Shown here piece by piece: positions 45,946 to 55,346 of a stretch of DNA of 64,000 nt (position 1 is the stretch's first letter; each line of letters opens with the position of its first letter). The position numbers and the translations under genes are program-made. Under the pieces are notes generated by a model. The model was not told the DNA's origin. It made no database searches and was given only the letters and a program-made list of their open reading frames with translations. The stretch comes from an uncultured Serinicoccus sp. (GTDB lineage: Bacteria; Actinomycetota; Actinomycetes; Actinomycetales; Dermatophilaceae), in the NCBI RefSeq assembly GCF_947500995.1, contig NZ_CANMUA010000009.1, positions 124,001-188,000 on the forward strand. Direction: 5' to 3'.

Positions 45946-46240
45946 CAGAATGACGACAGACCCTGCGGGGTATGAGCCTGCAGGGCCTGAGACCCGGACG
46001 AGAAGATGTGGCCCGGTCGGCGAAGTATGAGTTCGCCCACCGGGCCACGACCCGGGGTGATGTCACCGGGCGGTGCGCAAGGTGCCAGAGGCTCAGCTGC
46101 GCAACACCGCAGCTCCGTCCCTGCGGACGGGGTGAATCCTCGGCCAGTCTCGCGACCCGCGCTCCTCGAGGGGAGTGCGTAGGGACATGTCTACGCCCCT
46201 GCCGCCCACCCCGCAAGGGGTCGGCGACGAAATCTCCACG
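45946..46240 (+). ncRNA. Candidate structured RNA with twin GTATGAG hairpin loops
   Basis: This lies in the 422-base gene-free gap between hemW and the convergent DUF4870 gene. CAGAAT at 45946-45951 could be a -10 box. Hairpin 1 (45961-45985) has a nine-pair stem and the loop GTATGAG at 45970-45976. Hairpin 2 (46009-46047) has nine plus six pairs with one C/C mismatch and the same loop GTATGAG at 46025-46031. Then follow AGCTGCG-CAACAC-CGCAGCT (46095-46114), CCGTCC-CTGC-GGACGG (46115-46130) and GCGTAG/CTACGC (46177-46196). A 13-pair hairpin at 46241-46273 could end it. I do not recognise a known RNA family; the strand and limits are inferred from the box and terminator. Confidence 0.4.
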
Positions 46241-46273
46241 GACCCGGCGTGTCGACCGGGGACACGCCGGGTC
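46241..46273. terminator. Bidirectional hairpin between hemW side and DUF4870 gene
   Basis: GACCCGGCGTGTC (46241-46253) and GACACGCCGGGTC (46261-46273) are perfect 13-base complements around GACCGGG. It is 24 bases past the stop of the reverse-strand gene and downstream of the candidate RNA. Confidence 0.65.
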
Positions 46274-46297
46274 GCGAGACGCGTGGGGTGGCTGGGG

Positions 46298-46816
46298 TCA
46301 GCTGAGCAGGCGGATCTGGAACGGGTACTCGTAGACGCGGCCGTCCGCGGCGCGGACCGCACCCTTGATGTGGCACCACAGCTGGACGACGAACAGCGCG
46401 ATCCACGCCGGGATGGCCCAGATGAGCCCGATGAACAGCGTCAGGATGACGCTGATCCACAGCACGATGCTGATGATGGTCAGGGTCAGGTTGAAGTTGA
46501 ACGCACCGGCGGACGCCGTGCGCACGGCCGCCGACCGGTCCTTGTAGAACAACCAGATGAGCAGCGGCCCGAGGAAGGGCACCCATCCAACGCTCAGCAG
46601 CATGGCGAGCGGGGCGGAGAGGTGGGCCAGGAGCATCATGGTGCGCTCGTCGCCCTGCGGCGCGCCCGAGGGTGCGCCGGAGCCGGGAGGGGTGGACGAG
46701 GGCTGGCCGAAGGCCTGCGGCCCGGGTCCGGAGGTGGGCGGGGGGCCGGAGGGCTCGCCCGCGCGCTGCGGGTCCTGCCAGGGCTGGTCGCTGGGGGACT
46801 GCGGTGTCTGGGTCAT
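46298..46816 (-). CDS. DUF4870-type small membrane protein
   Basis: The 172-residue product has a Pro/Gly/Ser-rich cytoplasmic N-terminal tail of about 70 residues and then MMLLAHLSAPLAMLLS with three to four membrane helices and a FYKDRS loop. FNFNLTLTIISIVLWI and WCHIKGAVRAADGRVYEYPF match the DUF4870 (Tic20-like) pattern. Function is unknown. ATG at 46816 has GAGGAG eight bases upstream. It lies five bases after the DUF3097 gene on the same strand, so the two are likely co-transcribed. Confidence 0.85.
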   Translation of the reverse strand: MTQTPQSPSDQPWQDPQRAGEPSGPPPTSGPGPQAFGQPSSTPPGSGAPSGAPQGDERTMMLLAHLSAPLAMLLSVGWVPFLGPLLIWLFYKDRSAAVRTASAGAFNFNLTLTIISIVLWISVILTLFIGLIWAIPAWIALFVVQLWCHIKGAVRAADGRVYEYPFQIRLLS

Positions 46817-46821
46817 GCTGC

Positions 46822-47709
46822 TCACTCCTCGTGAGGTGGTGGAACGGTGACGAAGTCGATCAGTTCTTCGACGCTGGCGAGCAGCGTAGGTTCCAGGTCG
46901 CTGTAGGACCGCACGGTCGAGAGTATCCGTTTCCAGCCCAGGGCCACGTCGGTCTGCGACCGGTGCGGCCAACCGAGCTCGGCCAGGACGCCGTGCTTCC
47001 AGGAACGTCCGCGCTCGATCACCGGCCAGGCGTCCCTGCCGAGGCGGGCGGGCTTGACCGACTGCCAGACGTCCACGTAGGGATGGCCGAGGATGCGGAC
47101 CCACGGGCTGACCCGTTCCGCCTGCTGCACGATCCGGGTCTCCTTGGTGCCGGGCACGAGGTGGTCCACGAGGATGCCGAGGCGCCGGTCCCGGGTGGGC
47201 GCGAACTGGCGGATGAGGGAGGCCAGGTCGTCGACGCCGTCCAGCATCTCCACCACCACCCCCTCGACCCGGAGGTCGTCGCCCCAGACCTTCTCGACGA
47301 GCTCGGCGTCGTGCCGGCCCTCGACCCAGATGCGGGAGCCGCTGGCGACCCGGGCGGGTGCGTCCTGCACCCTTACCGACCCGCTGGCCGTGCGGGCGGC
47401 GGCCTGCCGGGCCTGGGCCAGCCGGGTCCTGGACTCCTGGTCCTCGGGGCGGGTGAGCACGACGGGTCGTCCGTCGACGAGGAAGCCCGGACCGAGCGGG
47501 AAGCCCTTGCGGCGGCCGCGCCGGTCCTCCAGGTGGACCACCTGCATCCCCCCGGCCCGCTCGACGCCGACCACGGCGCCGCACCACCCCGTGTCGACGT
47601 CCTCCACCACCAGACCGCGCTCGGCGGCCACCTGCTGGGCCCGGCCGCGCCGTGGGGCGCGCCAGTCCGTGGCGAGGACGTCGGAGCCGTAGCCGTAGCG
47701 GTCGTTCAC
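46822..47709 (-). CDS. DUF3097 family protein
   Basis: The 295-residue product starts VNDRYGYGSDVLATDWRAP and contains GFPLGPGFLVDGRPVVLTRP, IWVEGRHDAELVEKVWGDDL and HPYVDVWQSVKPARLG. These match the actinobacterial DUF3097 family, whose middle part resembles a Toprim-like fold (EGRHDAEL; D at the end of VDHL). The function is not established; genes of this family usually lie near hemW-hrcA. GTG at 47709 is chosen because the family starts near here and TACCGT ends eight bases upstream; the longer frame upstream covers repeats. Confidence 0.85.
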   Translation of the reverse strand: MNDRYGYGSDVLATDWRAPRRGRAQQVAAERGLVVEDVDTGWCGAVVGVERAGGMQVVHLEDRRGRRKGFPLGPGFLVDGRPVVLTRPEDQESRTRLAQARQAAARTASGSVRVQDAPARVASGSRIWVEGRHDAELVEKVWGDDLRVEGVVVEMLDGVDDLASLIRQFAPTRDRRLGILVDHLVPGTKETRIVQQAERVSPWVRILGHPYVDVWQSVKPARLGRDAWPVIERGRSWKHGVLAELGWPHRSQTDVALGWKRILSTVRSYSDLEPTLLASVEELIDFVTVPPPHEE

Positions 47710-47717
47710 AACGGACG

Positions 47718-47723
47718 ACGGTA
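47718..47723 (-). promoter_or_regulatory. -10 box for the DUF3097 gene
   Basis: On the reverse strand TACCGT is followed by eight bases and then the GTG start, consistent with a leaderless transcript. Confidence 0.35.
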
Positions 47724-47747
47724 ACGCCTGTGACGCAGGAGACCAGG

Positions 47748-47781
47748 GAGGCGCGCGAGGCGCGCGAGGCGCGCGAGGCGC
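47748..47781 (+). repeat. 9-base tandem repeat GAGGCGCGC
   Basis: Nearly four head-to-tail copies of GAGGCGCGC lie in the gap between the DUF3097 promoter and the fumC terminator. Confidence 0.8.
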
Positions 47782-47790
47782 ACCACTCAT

Positions 47791-47887
47791 CCGACCGAGC
47801 GTCGCGAATGGTTGCTCTCGCATCCCACCGAGCGTCGCGAATGGTTGCTCTCGCCGGAGCAGCCAACCATTCGCGGCGCTCGGTCGG
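47791..47887. repeat. 28-base direct repeats plus inverted copy (REP-like), also fumC terminator
   Basis: Two identical 28-base units start ACCGAGCGTCGCGAATGG at 47794-47821 and 47827-47854, 33 bases apart. A third near-copy in inverted orientation lies at 47857-47884. The outer ends CCGACCGAGCG (47791-47801) and CGCTCGGTCGG (47877-47887) are perfect complements, as are CGCGAATGGTT and AACCATTCGCG inside. The structure starts five bases after the fumC stop on the reverse strand and could end its transcript. It looks like a dispersed palindromic element, but one window cannot show dispersal. Confidence 0.7.
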
Positions 47888-47892
47888 AGGGG

Positions 47893-49296
<1,404 letters not shown>

Positions 49297-49303
49297 GGCG
49301 CTC

Positions 49304-49309
49304 ATGGTA
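49304..49309 (-). promoter_or_regulatory. -10 box for leaderless fumC
   Basis: On the reverse strand TACCAT ends seven bases before ATG at 49296. It overlaps the alternative start codon at 49305. Confidence 0.35.
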
Positions 49310-49329
49310 TGCCGTGCACCAGGCTCGCG

Positions 49330-49360
49330 TAGACTGGCACTCCGTGCCCCTGAGTGCCAG
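49330..49360 (+). promoter_or_regulatory. hrcA promoter with CIRCE operator
   Basis: CTGGCACTC (49334-49342), nine bases, GAGTGCCAG (49352-49360) is a perfect CIRCE element, the operator of HrcA. The -10-like TAGACT (49330-49335) overlaps its left arm, so HrcA bound here should block hrcA-dnaJ transcription. AAGGAGGAG at 49369-49377 then precedes the hrcA start. Confidence 0.9.
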
Positions 49361-49382
49361 CCGCGAGGAAGGAGGAGCCGCC

Positions 49383-50402
49383 GTGAGCGTGGACCGTCGC
49401 CTGGAGGTCCTGCGCGCCATCGTGCAGGACTACGTCCGGACCTCCGAGCCCGTGGGGTCCAAGGCCCTGGTGGAGCGGCACCGGCTCGGTGTGTCCGCCG
49501 CGACCGTGCGCAACGACATGGCCGCGCTGGAGGACGAGGGGCTCATCACCGCCCCCCACACGAGCGCCGGCCGCATCCCCACCGACGCGGGCTACCGCCT
49601 GTTCGTCGACCGGCTGCAGCAGATCAAGCCGATGAGCCGGGCGGAGCGCGCCGCCATCGCGCGCTTCCTCGACGGGGCGCTGGACCTGGACGACGTGGTC
49701 TCCCGGACCACCCGGCTGCTGTCCAGCCTGACCCACCAGGTCGCGGTGATGCAGTACCCCAGCCTGTCGCGCTCCACCCTGCGCCACGTCGAGCTGGTGC
49801 CGGTCGGGGGCACCCGCCTCATGATCGTCCTCATCACCAGCACCGGCCGCGTCGAGCAGCGGGTCGTCGACGTCGGCCGTGACCTCACCCTGGAGCCCGA
49901 CGTCGTGCCCACGCTGCGCACCCTGGTCAACGAGCTCGCCGTCGGCGAGCTGCTCGCCCGCATCCCCGCCCGGCTCGCCGCGGTGGAGGAGCGGGTGGCC
50001 CCGACGGACCGGCCGTTGGCCCAGATCGTCGTCGACACACTGGCCGAGGCGGCCCAGGAGCGCACCGAGGAGCGCATCGCCATGGCCGGGACGGCCAACC
50101 TGGCGCGGGTCGGCAGCGACTTCCCCACCTCGTTGTCCCAGGTGCTCGAGGCCCTCGAGGAGCACGTCACGCTGCTGCGCCTCATGGGCAGCATGGCCTC
50201 CCTCGACGACGGGGAGACCGTCGCCGTCGCGATCGGCACCGAGAACCCCTACGAGCCGCTGCGCACCACCTCGGTGGTGGCCACCACCTACGGCACCGCC
50301 GGGGGGCTGGGGGTCGTGGGGCCCACCCGCATGGACTACCCGCAGGCGATGGCCACGGTCCGGGCCGTGGCCCACTACGTCGCCGACATCCTGGACGGGT
50401 GA
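49383..50402 (+). CDS. hrcA: Heat-inducible transcriptional repressor HrcA
   Basis: HrcA represses heat-shock genes by binding CIRCE, with GroEL as its sensor. The 339-residue product starts [20 protein letters not shown] and has the winged-helix region [35 protein letters not shown] near 63 and the C-terminal [18 protein letters not shown] are HrcA signatures. GTG at 49383 follows AAGGAGGAG at the right distance; GTG at 49344 lies inside the CIRCE spacer and is rejected. dnaJ follows after 94 bases, and both are probably under CIRCE control. Confidence 0.96.
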   Translation: MSVDRRLEVLRAIVQDYVRTSEPVGSKALVERHRLGVSAATVRNDMAALEDEGLITAPHTSAGRIPTDAGYRLFVDRLQQIKPMSRAERAAIARFLDGALDLDDVVSRTTRLLSSLTHQVAVMQYPSLSRSTLRHVELVPVGGTRLMIVLITSTGRVEQRVVDVGRDLTLEPDVVPTLRTLVNELAVGELLARIPARLAAVEERVAPTDRPLAQIVVDTLAEAAQERTEERIAMAGTANLARVGSDFPTSLSQVLEALEEHVTLLRLMGSMASLDDGETVAVAIGTENPYEPLRTTSVVATTYGTAGGLGVVGPTRMDYPQAMATVRAVAHYVADILDG

Positions 50403-50496
50403 GCCACCTCACGGCATACCCGCGCCCGTCCGACCGTTGCACCATCCGGACCCGCACCAGACCGCACACGACGAGACCGCAAGGACGTCCCACGCT

Positions 50497-51621
50497 GTGA
50501 ACGACTACTACGCCGACCTCGGCGTCGCCCGCGAGGCCACCCCCGAGGACATCAAGAAGGCCTACCGCAAGAAGGCCCGCCAGCTGCACCCCGACGTCAA
50601 CCCCGGGGCCGAGGCCGAGGCCGAGTTCAAGAGGGTGAGCCAGGCCTACGACGTGCTCGGCGACGCCGCCAAGCGCGCCTCCTACGACCGCGGCCAGGAC
50701 CCCTACGGCGGTGCCACCGGTGGCTTCGGCCAGGGCTTCACCTTCAGCGACATCATGGACGCGTTCTTCGGCGGCACGGCGGCCGGTGCCCGAGGACCAC
50801 GCTCGCGCACCCAGCGGGGCCACGACGCGCTCATCCGGCTCGACATCGACCTGCCCACGGCGGCCTTCGGGGGGGAGCAGACCCTGCAGATCGACACCGC
50901 GGTGGTGTGCAGCACCTGCTCCGGCGCCGGGGCGCAGCCGGGCAGCGGGACCCGCACCTGCGACGTCTGCAGCGGTCGCGGAGAGGTCCAGCAGGTCCAG
51001 CGCTCGTTCCTCGGCCAGGTGATGACCTCCCGCCCGTGCCAGGCGTGCCGCGGCTTCGGCAACGTCATCGAGCACCCCTGCTTCGACTGCTCGGGCGAGG
51101 GCCGGGTCCGTACCCGTCGCGACCTCACCCTCAAGGTCCCCGGCGGCGTCGACACCGGGACCCGGATCGCGCTCCAGGGCGAGGGCGAGGTGGGTCCCTT
51201 CGGCGGGGAGCCGGGTGACCTCTACGTCGAGATCCAGGTGGAGCCGCACGAGGTGTTCACCCGTCGCGGCGACGACCTGCACTGCACCCTCGAGGTGCCG
51301 ATGACCGCGGCCGCCCTGGGGGCCACGCTGCCCGTGGAGACCCTCGACGGCCCGGTCGAGGTCGACCTCCGCCCCGGCACGCAGCCCGGCCAGACGGTGC
51401 CGCTCGCCGGCAAGGGCGTCAGCCACCTGCGCGGCGAGGGCCGCGGTGACCTGATCGTCCACCTCGACGTCAAGGTGCCCACCCGGCTCAACGACACCCA
51501 GCGCGAGCTGCTGGCGCAGCTGGCCGAGAGCCGCGGCGAGTCGAGCCCGACCGGGCGCATGGGCGCGGCCGGCGGGGTGGGCCGCAAGCACAGCCTCTGG
51601 GATGCGCTGCGTGGCAGGTAG
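50497..51621 (+). CDS. dnaJ: Chaperone protein DnaJ
   Basis: DnaJ stimulates DnaK ATPase and binds unfolded clients. The 374-residue product has the J domain ([19 protein letters not shown] with HPD at 32-34), a Gly/Phe-rich stretch ([13 protein letters not shown]) and four CxxCxGxG zinc motifs between about 137 and 205 ([32 protein letters not shown]). The C-terminal client-binding domains follow. Linkage to hrcA rather than dnaK marks it as the DnaJ2 type of actinobacteria. The GTG at 50497 has AAGGA about 13 bases upstream, a rather long spacing. Confidence 0.95.
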   Translation: MNDYYADLGVAREATPEDIKKAYRKKARQLHPDVNPGAEAEAEFKRVSQAYDVLGDAAKRASYDRGQDPYGGATGGFGQGFTFSDIMDAFFGGTAAGARGPRSRTQRGHDALIRLDIDLPTAAFGGEQTLQIDTAVVCSTCSGAGAQPGSGTRTCDVCSGRGEVQQVQRSFLGQVMTSRPCQACRGFGNVIEHPCFDCSGEGRVRTRRDLTLKVPGGVDTGTRIALQGEGEVGPFGGEPGDLYVEIQVEPHEVFTRRGDDLHCTLEVPMTAAALGATLPVETLDGPVEVDLRPGTQPGQTVPLAGKGVSHLRGEGRGDLIVHLDVKVPTRLNDTQRELLAQLAESRGESSPTGRMGAAGGVGRKHSLWDALRGR

Positions 51622-51624
51622 GCC

Positions 51625-52362
51625 GTGAGCGACCCGCTCTTCCTGCTGCCCACGTCCTCCCTCGTCGGTGACGACCTCGTCCTGGACGGTCCCGAGGGTC
51701 GGCACGCGGCGACCGTGCAGCGCATCGCGGTGGGGGAGAGCGTGGTCGTGTCCGACGGCGCCGGACAGGGGGCCCGGTGCCTCGTCGTCGGTGCTGGTGG
51801 CGACGAGCTGCGCCTCCGGGTGACCGAGCGCCTGGCGGACGACGAGCCTCGGCTGCGGCTCGTGCTGGCCCAGGCGCTCGCCAAGGGCGACCGCGACCTG
51901 CAGGCCGTCGAGACGGCGACCGAGCTGGACGTCACCGAGGTCGTCCCGTGGCAGGCCGACCGCAGCATCGTGCGGTGGCGTGGCGAGCGGGCGGCCAAGG
52001 CCCTGCGCCGGTGGGACCAGACGATCGTCGCCGCCACGAAGCAGTCGCGGCGGCTGCGCCGGCCGCGGCTCGCCGACCCGGTGGGGCGGCGCGGACTGCT
52101 GGAGCGCGCCGCCGGGGCCGACCTCGTCCTGGTGCTGCACGAGGAGGCGACCGAGCCGCTCAGCACCGTCCGGCTGCCGGAGGCCGGGGAGGTGCTCCTC
52201 GTCGTGGGCCCGGAGGGCGGGATCGCGCCGGAGGAGCTGTCCGACCTCGTGGCCGCCGGGGGGCGCGCCGTGCGGCTGGGGCGCAGCGTCCTGCGCACGT
52301 CCACGGCCGGCCCGGCGGCGCTGGCCGTCCTCGCAGCCGCCGCGTCACGGTCGTGGCGATGA
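51625..52362 (+). CDS. rsmE: 16S rRNA (uracil(1498)-N3)-methyltransferase
   Basis: RsmE methylates N3 of U1498 in 16S rRNA. The 245-residue product has the PUA-like N-terminus (EGRHAATVQRIAVGESV) and the SPOUT domain with LAKGDRDLQAVETATELDVT near 89 and the knot motif VVGPEGGIAPEEL near 193, then LGRSVLRTSTAGPAAL. GTG at 51625 starts three bases after dnaJ, the usual neighbour. Its stop overlaps the next gene's ATG (ATGA). Confidence 0.94.
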   Translation: MSDPLFLLPTSSLVGDDLVLDGPEGRHAATVQRIAVGESVVVSDGAGQGARCLVVGAGGDELRLRVTERLADDEPRLRLVLAQALAKGDRDLQAVETATELDVTEVVPWQADRSIVRWRGERAAKALRRWDQTIVAATKQSRRLRRPRLADPVGRRGLLERAAGADLVLVLHEEATEPLSTVRLPEAGEVLLVVGPEGGIAPEELSDLVAAGGRAVRLGRSVLRTSTAGPAALAVLAAAASRSWR

Positions 52363-53756
52363 GCACCCCCACCCGCGCGGCCGGGGTGCGGGAGGAGCCG
52401 CGGTCGATCTTCTCGCCCGGGGTCCGCAGCGCGTCGGTCGGCGCGACCGTGCTCATCGCGATCTTCGCGCTGGAGTACATCGCGGTCGGCGCGGCCATGC
52501 CCACGGTGGCGGCCGCCCTGGACGGCTACCACCTCTACAACATGGCCTTCGGTGCGACCGTCGCCGCCAGCGTCGTGGGGATGATCGTCGGCGGCTGGTG
52601 GTCGGACCGCTCCGGCCCGCGACCGGTGGTGCTCGGCGGCGGTGCCGCCTTCGTCGCCGGGCTGCTGGTGGCCGGGTTGGCCACCTCCATGGAGGTGTTC
52701 GTCGTCGGGCGCGGCCTGCAGGGTCTCGGGAGCGGGCTGGCCAGCGTGGCGCTCTACGTCGTCATCGCCCAGCGGGTCCCGGACGCGCTCCGGCCCGCGG
52801 TCTTCTCCCTGCTGGCCGCGGCCTGGGTGCTGCCGGGGCTCGCCGGGCCCCTGCTCACCGGTCTGGTCGTCGAGCACCTGTCCTGGCGCTGGGTGTTCCT
52901 CGGGGTGGCGCCGGGCTTCGTGCTGGCCCTCGGGGTGCTCCGTCCGGCGCTGCGGGCCACCCGTCCCAGCAGCGACGCCGGCCACCTCCGGCCGGGCATC
53001 ATCGGCTGGGCGGTCGTTGCCGCCATCGGGGTCGGCCTGCTCAACCTCGCCGGCGAGCGCATCCAGCCGTGGGAGTACGCCCTGGGCGCGGCGCTGCTGG
53101 TGCTGCTCGCCGTCGCGGCGCACCACCTCCTGCCCCGCGGGGCACTCGTGCTCGCGCGCGGGCTGCCCTCGGTCGTGGGTGTCCGGGCCGCGCTGGGCGC
53201 CTCCTTCGTCGCGGCCGAGGCCTACCTCCCGCTCATGCTGCGCGACGAGCACGGCTACAGCCCGGCGCAGGCGGGCGGCGTGCTCGCCGCCGCCTCGGTC
53301 ACCTGGGCCCTCGGGTCGTGGTTCCAGGGCCGGGCCGCTCCCGAGACCGACCGCTACCGGTTGATGCTCGCCGGCGTCCTGGGGTATGCCGTGATCATGA
53401 CGGTCCTGGGGGTCGGGGTCTGGGGGTCCTGGCCCGGGTGGGTCGTCATCGCCCTCTACGGCCTGGCGACCTTCGGGGTGGGTGTCGCCTACCCCAACAC
53501 CTCCGTCCTGACGCTGCGGCTCTCCAGGGAGCAGGAGGTGGGCCGCAACTCCTCGGCCCTGCAGGTGGGCGAGGCGCTCGCCAGCGCGCTCGCCCTGGCC
53601 GCGACCGGGGTGGTCTTCGGCCTCACCTACGGGAGCGCGCCGCACACCGCCTTCGTCGGGACGCTGGTCGTCTCCGTCGCCGTCGGTCTGCTCTCGGTGC
53701 TCAGCGCAGCACGGGCGCGGCCCGCGGGGACGGCGTCGGTCGGCCCCGGCGTCTAG
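52359..53756 (+). CDS. MFS transporter (DHA2/EmrB-like efflux type)
   Basis: The 465-residue product has FALEYIAVGAAMPTVAAAL as helix 1, GGWWSDRSGPRPVVLGG as the loop 2-3 motif, and about fourteen hydrophobic segments. This length and layout fit the DHA2-type multidrug/proton antiporter group, but a substrate cannot be named. The ATG at 52359 overlaps the rsmE stop by four bases, so it is translationally coupled. It lies inside the dnaJ-rsmE-phoH block, where such a gene is not universal, so it may be an insertion. Confidence 0.86.
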   Translation: MSTPTRAAGVREEPRSIFSPGVRSASVGATVLIAIFALEYIAVGAAMPTVAAALDGYHLYNMAFGATVAASVVGMIVGGWWSDRSGPRPVVLGGGAAFVAGLLVAGLATSMEVFVVGRGLQGLGSGLASVALYVVIAQRVPDALRPAVFSLLAAAWVLPGLAGPLLTGLVVEHLSWRWVFLGVAPGFVLALGVLRPALRATRPSSDAGHLRPGIIGWAVVAAIGVGLLNLAGERIQPWEYALGAALLVLLAVAAHHLLPRGALVLARGLPSVVGVRAALGASFVAAEAYLPLMLRDEHGYSPAQAGGVLAAASVTWALGSWFQGRAAPETDRYRLMLAGVLGYAVIMTVLGVGVWGSWPGWVVIALYGLATFGVGVAYPNTSVLTLRLSREQEVGRNSSALQVGEALASALALAATGVVFGLTYGSAPHTAFVGTLVVSVAVGLLSVLSAARARPAGTASVGPGV

Positions 53757-53769
53757 ACTGGAGACCCTG

Positions 53770-54825
53770 ATGACGCAGACCGACACCAGCCCACAACCCC
53801 AGCCCACGCATACCGTCGTCATCCCCGACGAGGTGCCCATGGTCACCCTCCTCGGCCCCCGCGACGAGCTGCTGCGCACCGTCGAGCGCGCCTTCCCCCG
53901 GGTGGACGTGCACGTGCGCGGCAACGAGTTCCGGCTCACCGGCGACTCCGCCGAGCTGGCCCTCGTCGAGCGCCTCGTCGACGAGCTGCTCGCCATCGTC
54001 GGACGCGGACAGCCGCTCAACCGGGACGCCGTCGAGCGCAGCATCGGCATGCTGCGGACCGCGACCTCGGACCGGCCGGCGGACGTGCTGACGATGAACA
54101 TCGTCTCGAGCCGGGGCAAGACCATCCGGCCCAAGACCCTCAACCAGAAGCACTACGTCGACGCCATCGACGCGCACACCATCGTCTTCGGGCTCGGCCC
54201 GGCGGGCACCGGCAAGACCTACCTGGCGATGGCCAAGGCGGTCGCCGCGCTGCAGGCCAAGCAGGTCAACCGCATCATCCTCACCCGACCGGCGGTCGAG
54301 GCGGGGGAGCGCCTGGGCTTCCTCCCGGGCACCCTCACCGACAAGATCGACCCCTACCTGCGCCCCCTCTACGACGCGCTGCACGACATGGTCGACAGCG
54401 AGTCGATGTCCAAGCTCATGGCGGCGGGCACCATCGAGGTGGCCCCGCTGGCCTACATGCGCGGGCGCAGCCTCAACGACGCCTTCATCATCCTCGACGA
54501 GGCCCAGAACACCTCTCCCGAGCAGATGAAGATGTTCCTCACCCGCCTCGGGTTCGGGTCCAAGATGGTGGTCACGGGTGACACCACGCAGGTCGACCTG
54601 CCCGGCGGCACGCAGTCCGGTCTGCGGGTGGTCCAGGACATCCTGGACGGCGTGGAGGACATCCACTTCTCCCACCTCACCAGCCAGGACGTCGTGCGTC
54701 ACCGGCTGGTCAGCGACATCGTCGACGCCTACGGACGGTTCGACGAGCGACGCCAGCGGCGGGGCCCGCGGCGCCAGGCCTCCGGGTCGGCCGCCGGAGG
54801 GTCGTCCCCCCACGAGGACACCTGA
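53770..54825 (+). CDS. PhoH-like ATPase
   Basis: The 351-residue PhoH/YbeZ-type protein has an N-terminal KH-like region, then the P-loop [18 protein letters not shown] near 140, [19 protein letters not shown] near 177 and Walker [18 protein letters not shown] near 238. PhoH proteins are RNA-associated ATPases/helicases paired with YbeY in rRNA maturation. TAGACT at 53754-53759 is a candidate -10, and GGAG at 53760-53763 a ribosome binding site. Its stop shares one base with ybeY (TGATG). Confidence 0.93.
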   Translation: MTQTDTSPQPQPTHTVVIPDEVPMVTLLGPRDELLRTVERAFPRVDVHVRGNEFRLTGDSAELALVERLVDELLAIVGRGQPLNRDAVERSIGMLRTATSDRPADVLTMNIVSSRGKTIRPKTLNQKHYVDAIDAHTIVFGLGPAGTGKTYLAMAKAVAALQAKQVNRIILTRPAVEAGERLGFLPGTLTDKIDPYLRPLYDALHDMVDSESMSKLMAAGTIEVAPLAYMRGRSLNDAFIILDEAQNTSPEQMKMFLTRLGFGSKMVVTGDTTQVDLPGGTQSGLRVVQDILDGVEDIHFSHLTSQDVVRHRLVSDIVDAYGRFDERRQRRGPRRQASGSAAGGSSPHEDT

Positions 54826-55346
54826 TGATCGAGGTCCTCAACGAGTCGGGGGAGGTCCCGGCCCCGGTGCCGGAGCAGGAGCTCGCGGACCTGGGCCGAC
54901 ACGTGCTGGACCAGCTCCGGGTCAACCCCCGGGCCGAGCTCACCATCACCCTCGTGGACGAGGAGACGATGGCCCACCTGCACCAGCGCTGGATGGACCT
55001 GCCCGGGCCCACCGACGTCATGAGCTTCCCCATGGACGAGCTGCGCCCCGGCGGCAGCGCGGGCCGACCCGAGGACGACGCGGGCACCGAGGCCGGGGTC
55101 CTCGGCGACGTCGTGCTCTGCCCGTCCGTCGCGCGAGCCCAGGCCCAGCAGGCGGGCCACGCGGTCGGTGACGAGATGCTCCTGCTCACGACGCACGGCA
55201 TCCTCCACCTGCTCGGCTTCGACCACGCCGAGAAGGCCGAGGAGCGGGAGATGTTCGACCTGCAGCGGACGTTGCTGCTGACCTTCCTGGCCCAGAGGGG
55301 CCGGACCACCCGGGCGGCCGACGACGACGTGGTGGGGCGCCCGTGA
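54825..55346 (+). CDS. ybeY: Endoribonuclease YbeY
   Basis: YbeY is a metal-dependent RNase needed for 16S rRNA 3'-end maturation and ribosome quality control. The 173-residue product has LTITLVDEETMAHLHQRWM, PTDVMSFPMDE and the zinc motif HGILHLLGFDH near 125-135. A Pro/Gly/acidic insertion lies between DELRP and LGDVVLCP. It overlaps phoH upstream by one base and the CNNM/CBS gene downstream (GTGA), the usual phoH-ybeY-corC-era arrangement. Confidence 0.95.
   Translation: MIEVLNESGEVPAPVPEQELADLGRHVLDQLRVNPRAELTITLVDEETMAHLHQRWMDLPGPTDVMSFPMDELRPGGSAGRPEDDAGTEAGVLGDVVLCPSVARAQAQQAGHAVGDEMLLLTTHGILHLLGFDHAEKAEEREMFDLQRTLLLTFLAQRGRTTRAADDDVVGRP

Noticed and set aside
45986-46150. TPP or c-di-AMP riboswitch, suggested by CCTGAGAC and GGGGTGAATC
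   Set aside because: The remaining conserved elements of either riboswitch are missing and no suitable gene lies downstream on the same strand.
47794-47884. CRISPR array
   Set aside because: There are only two direct units with a five-base gap and an inverted copy; no spacers of regular length and no cas genes.
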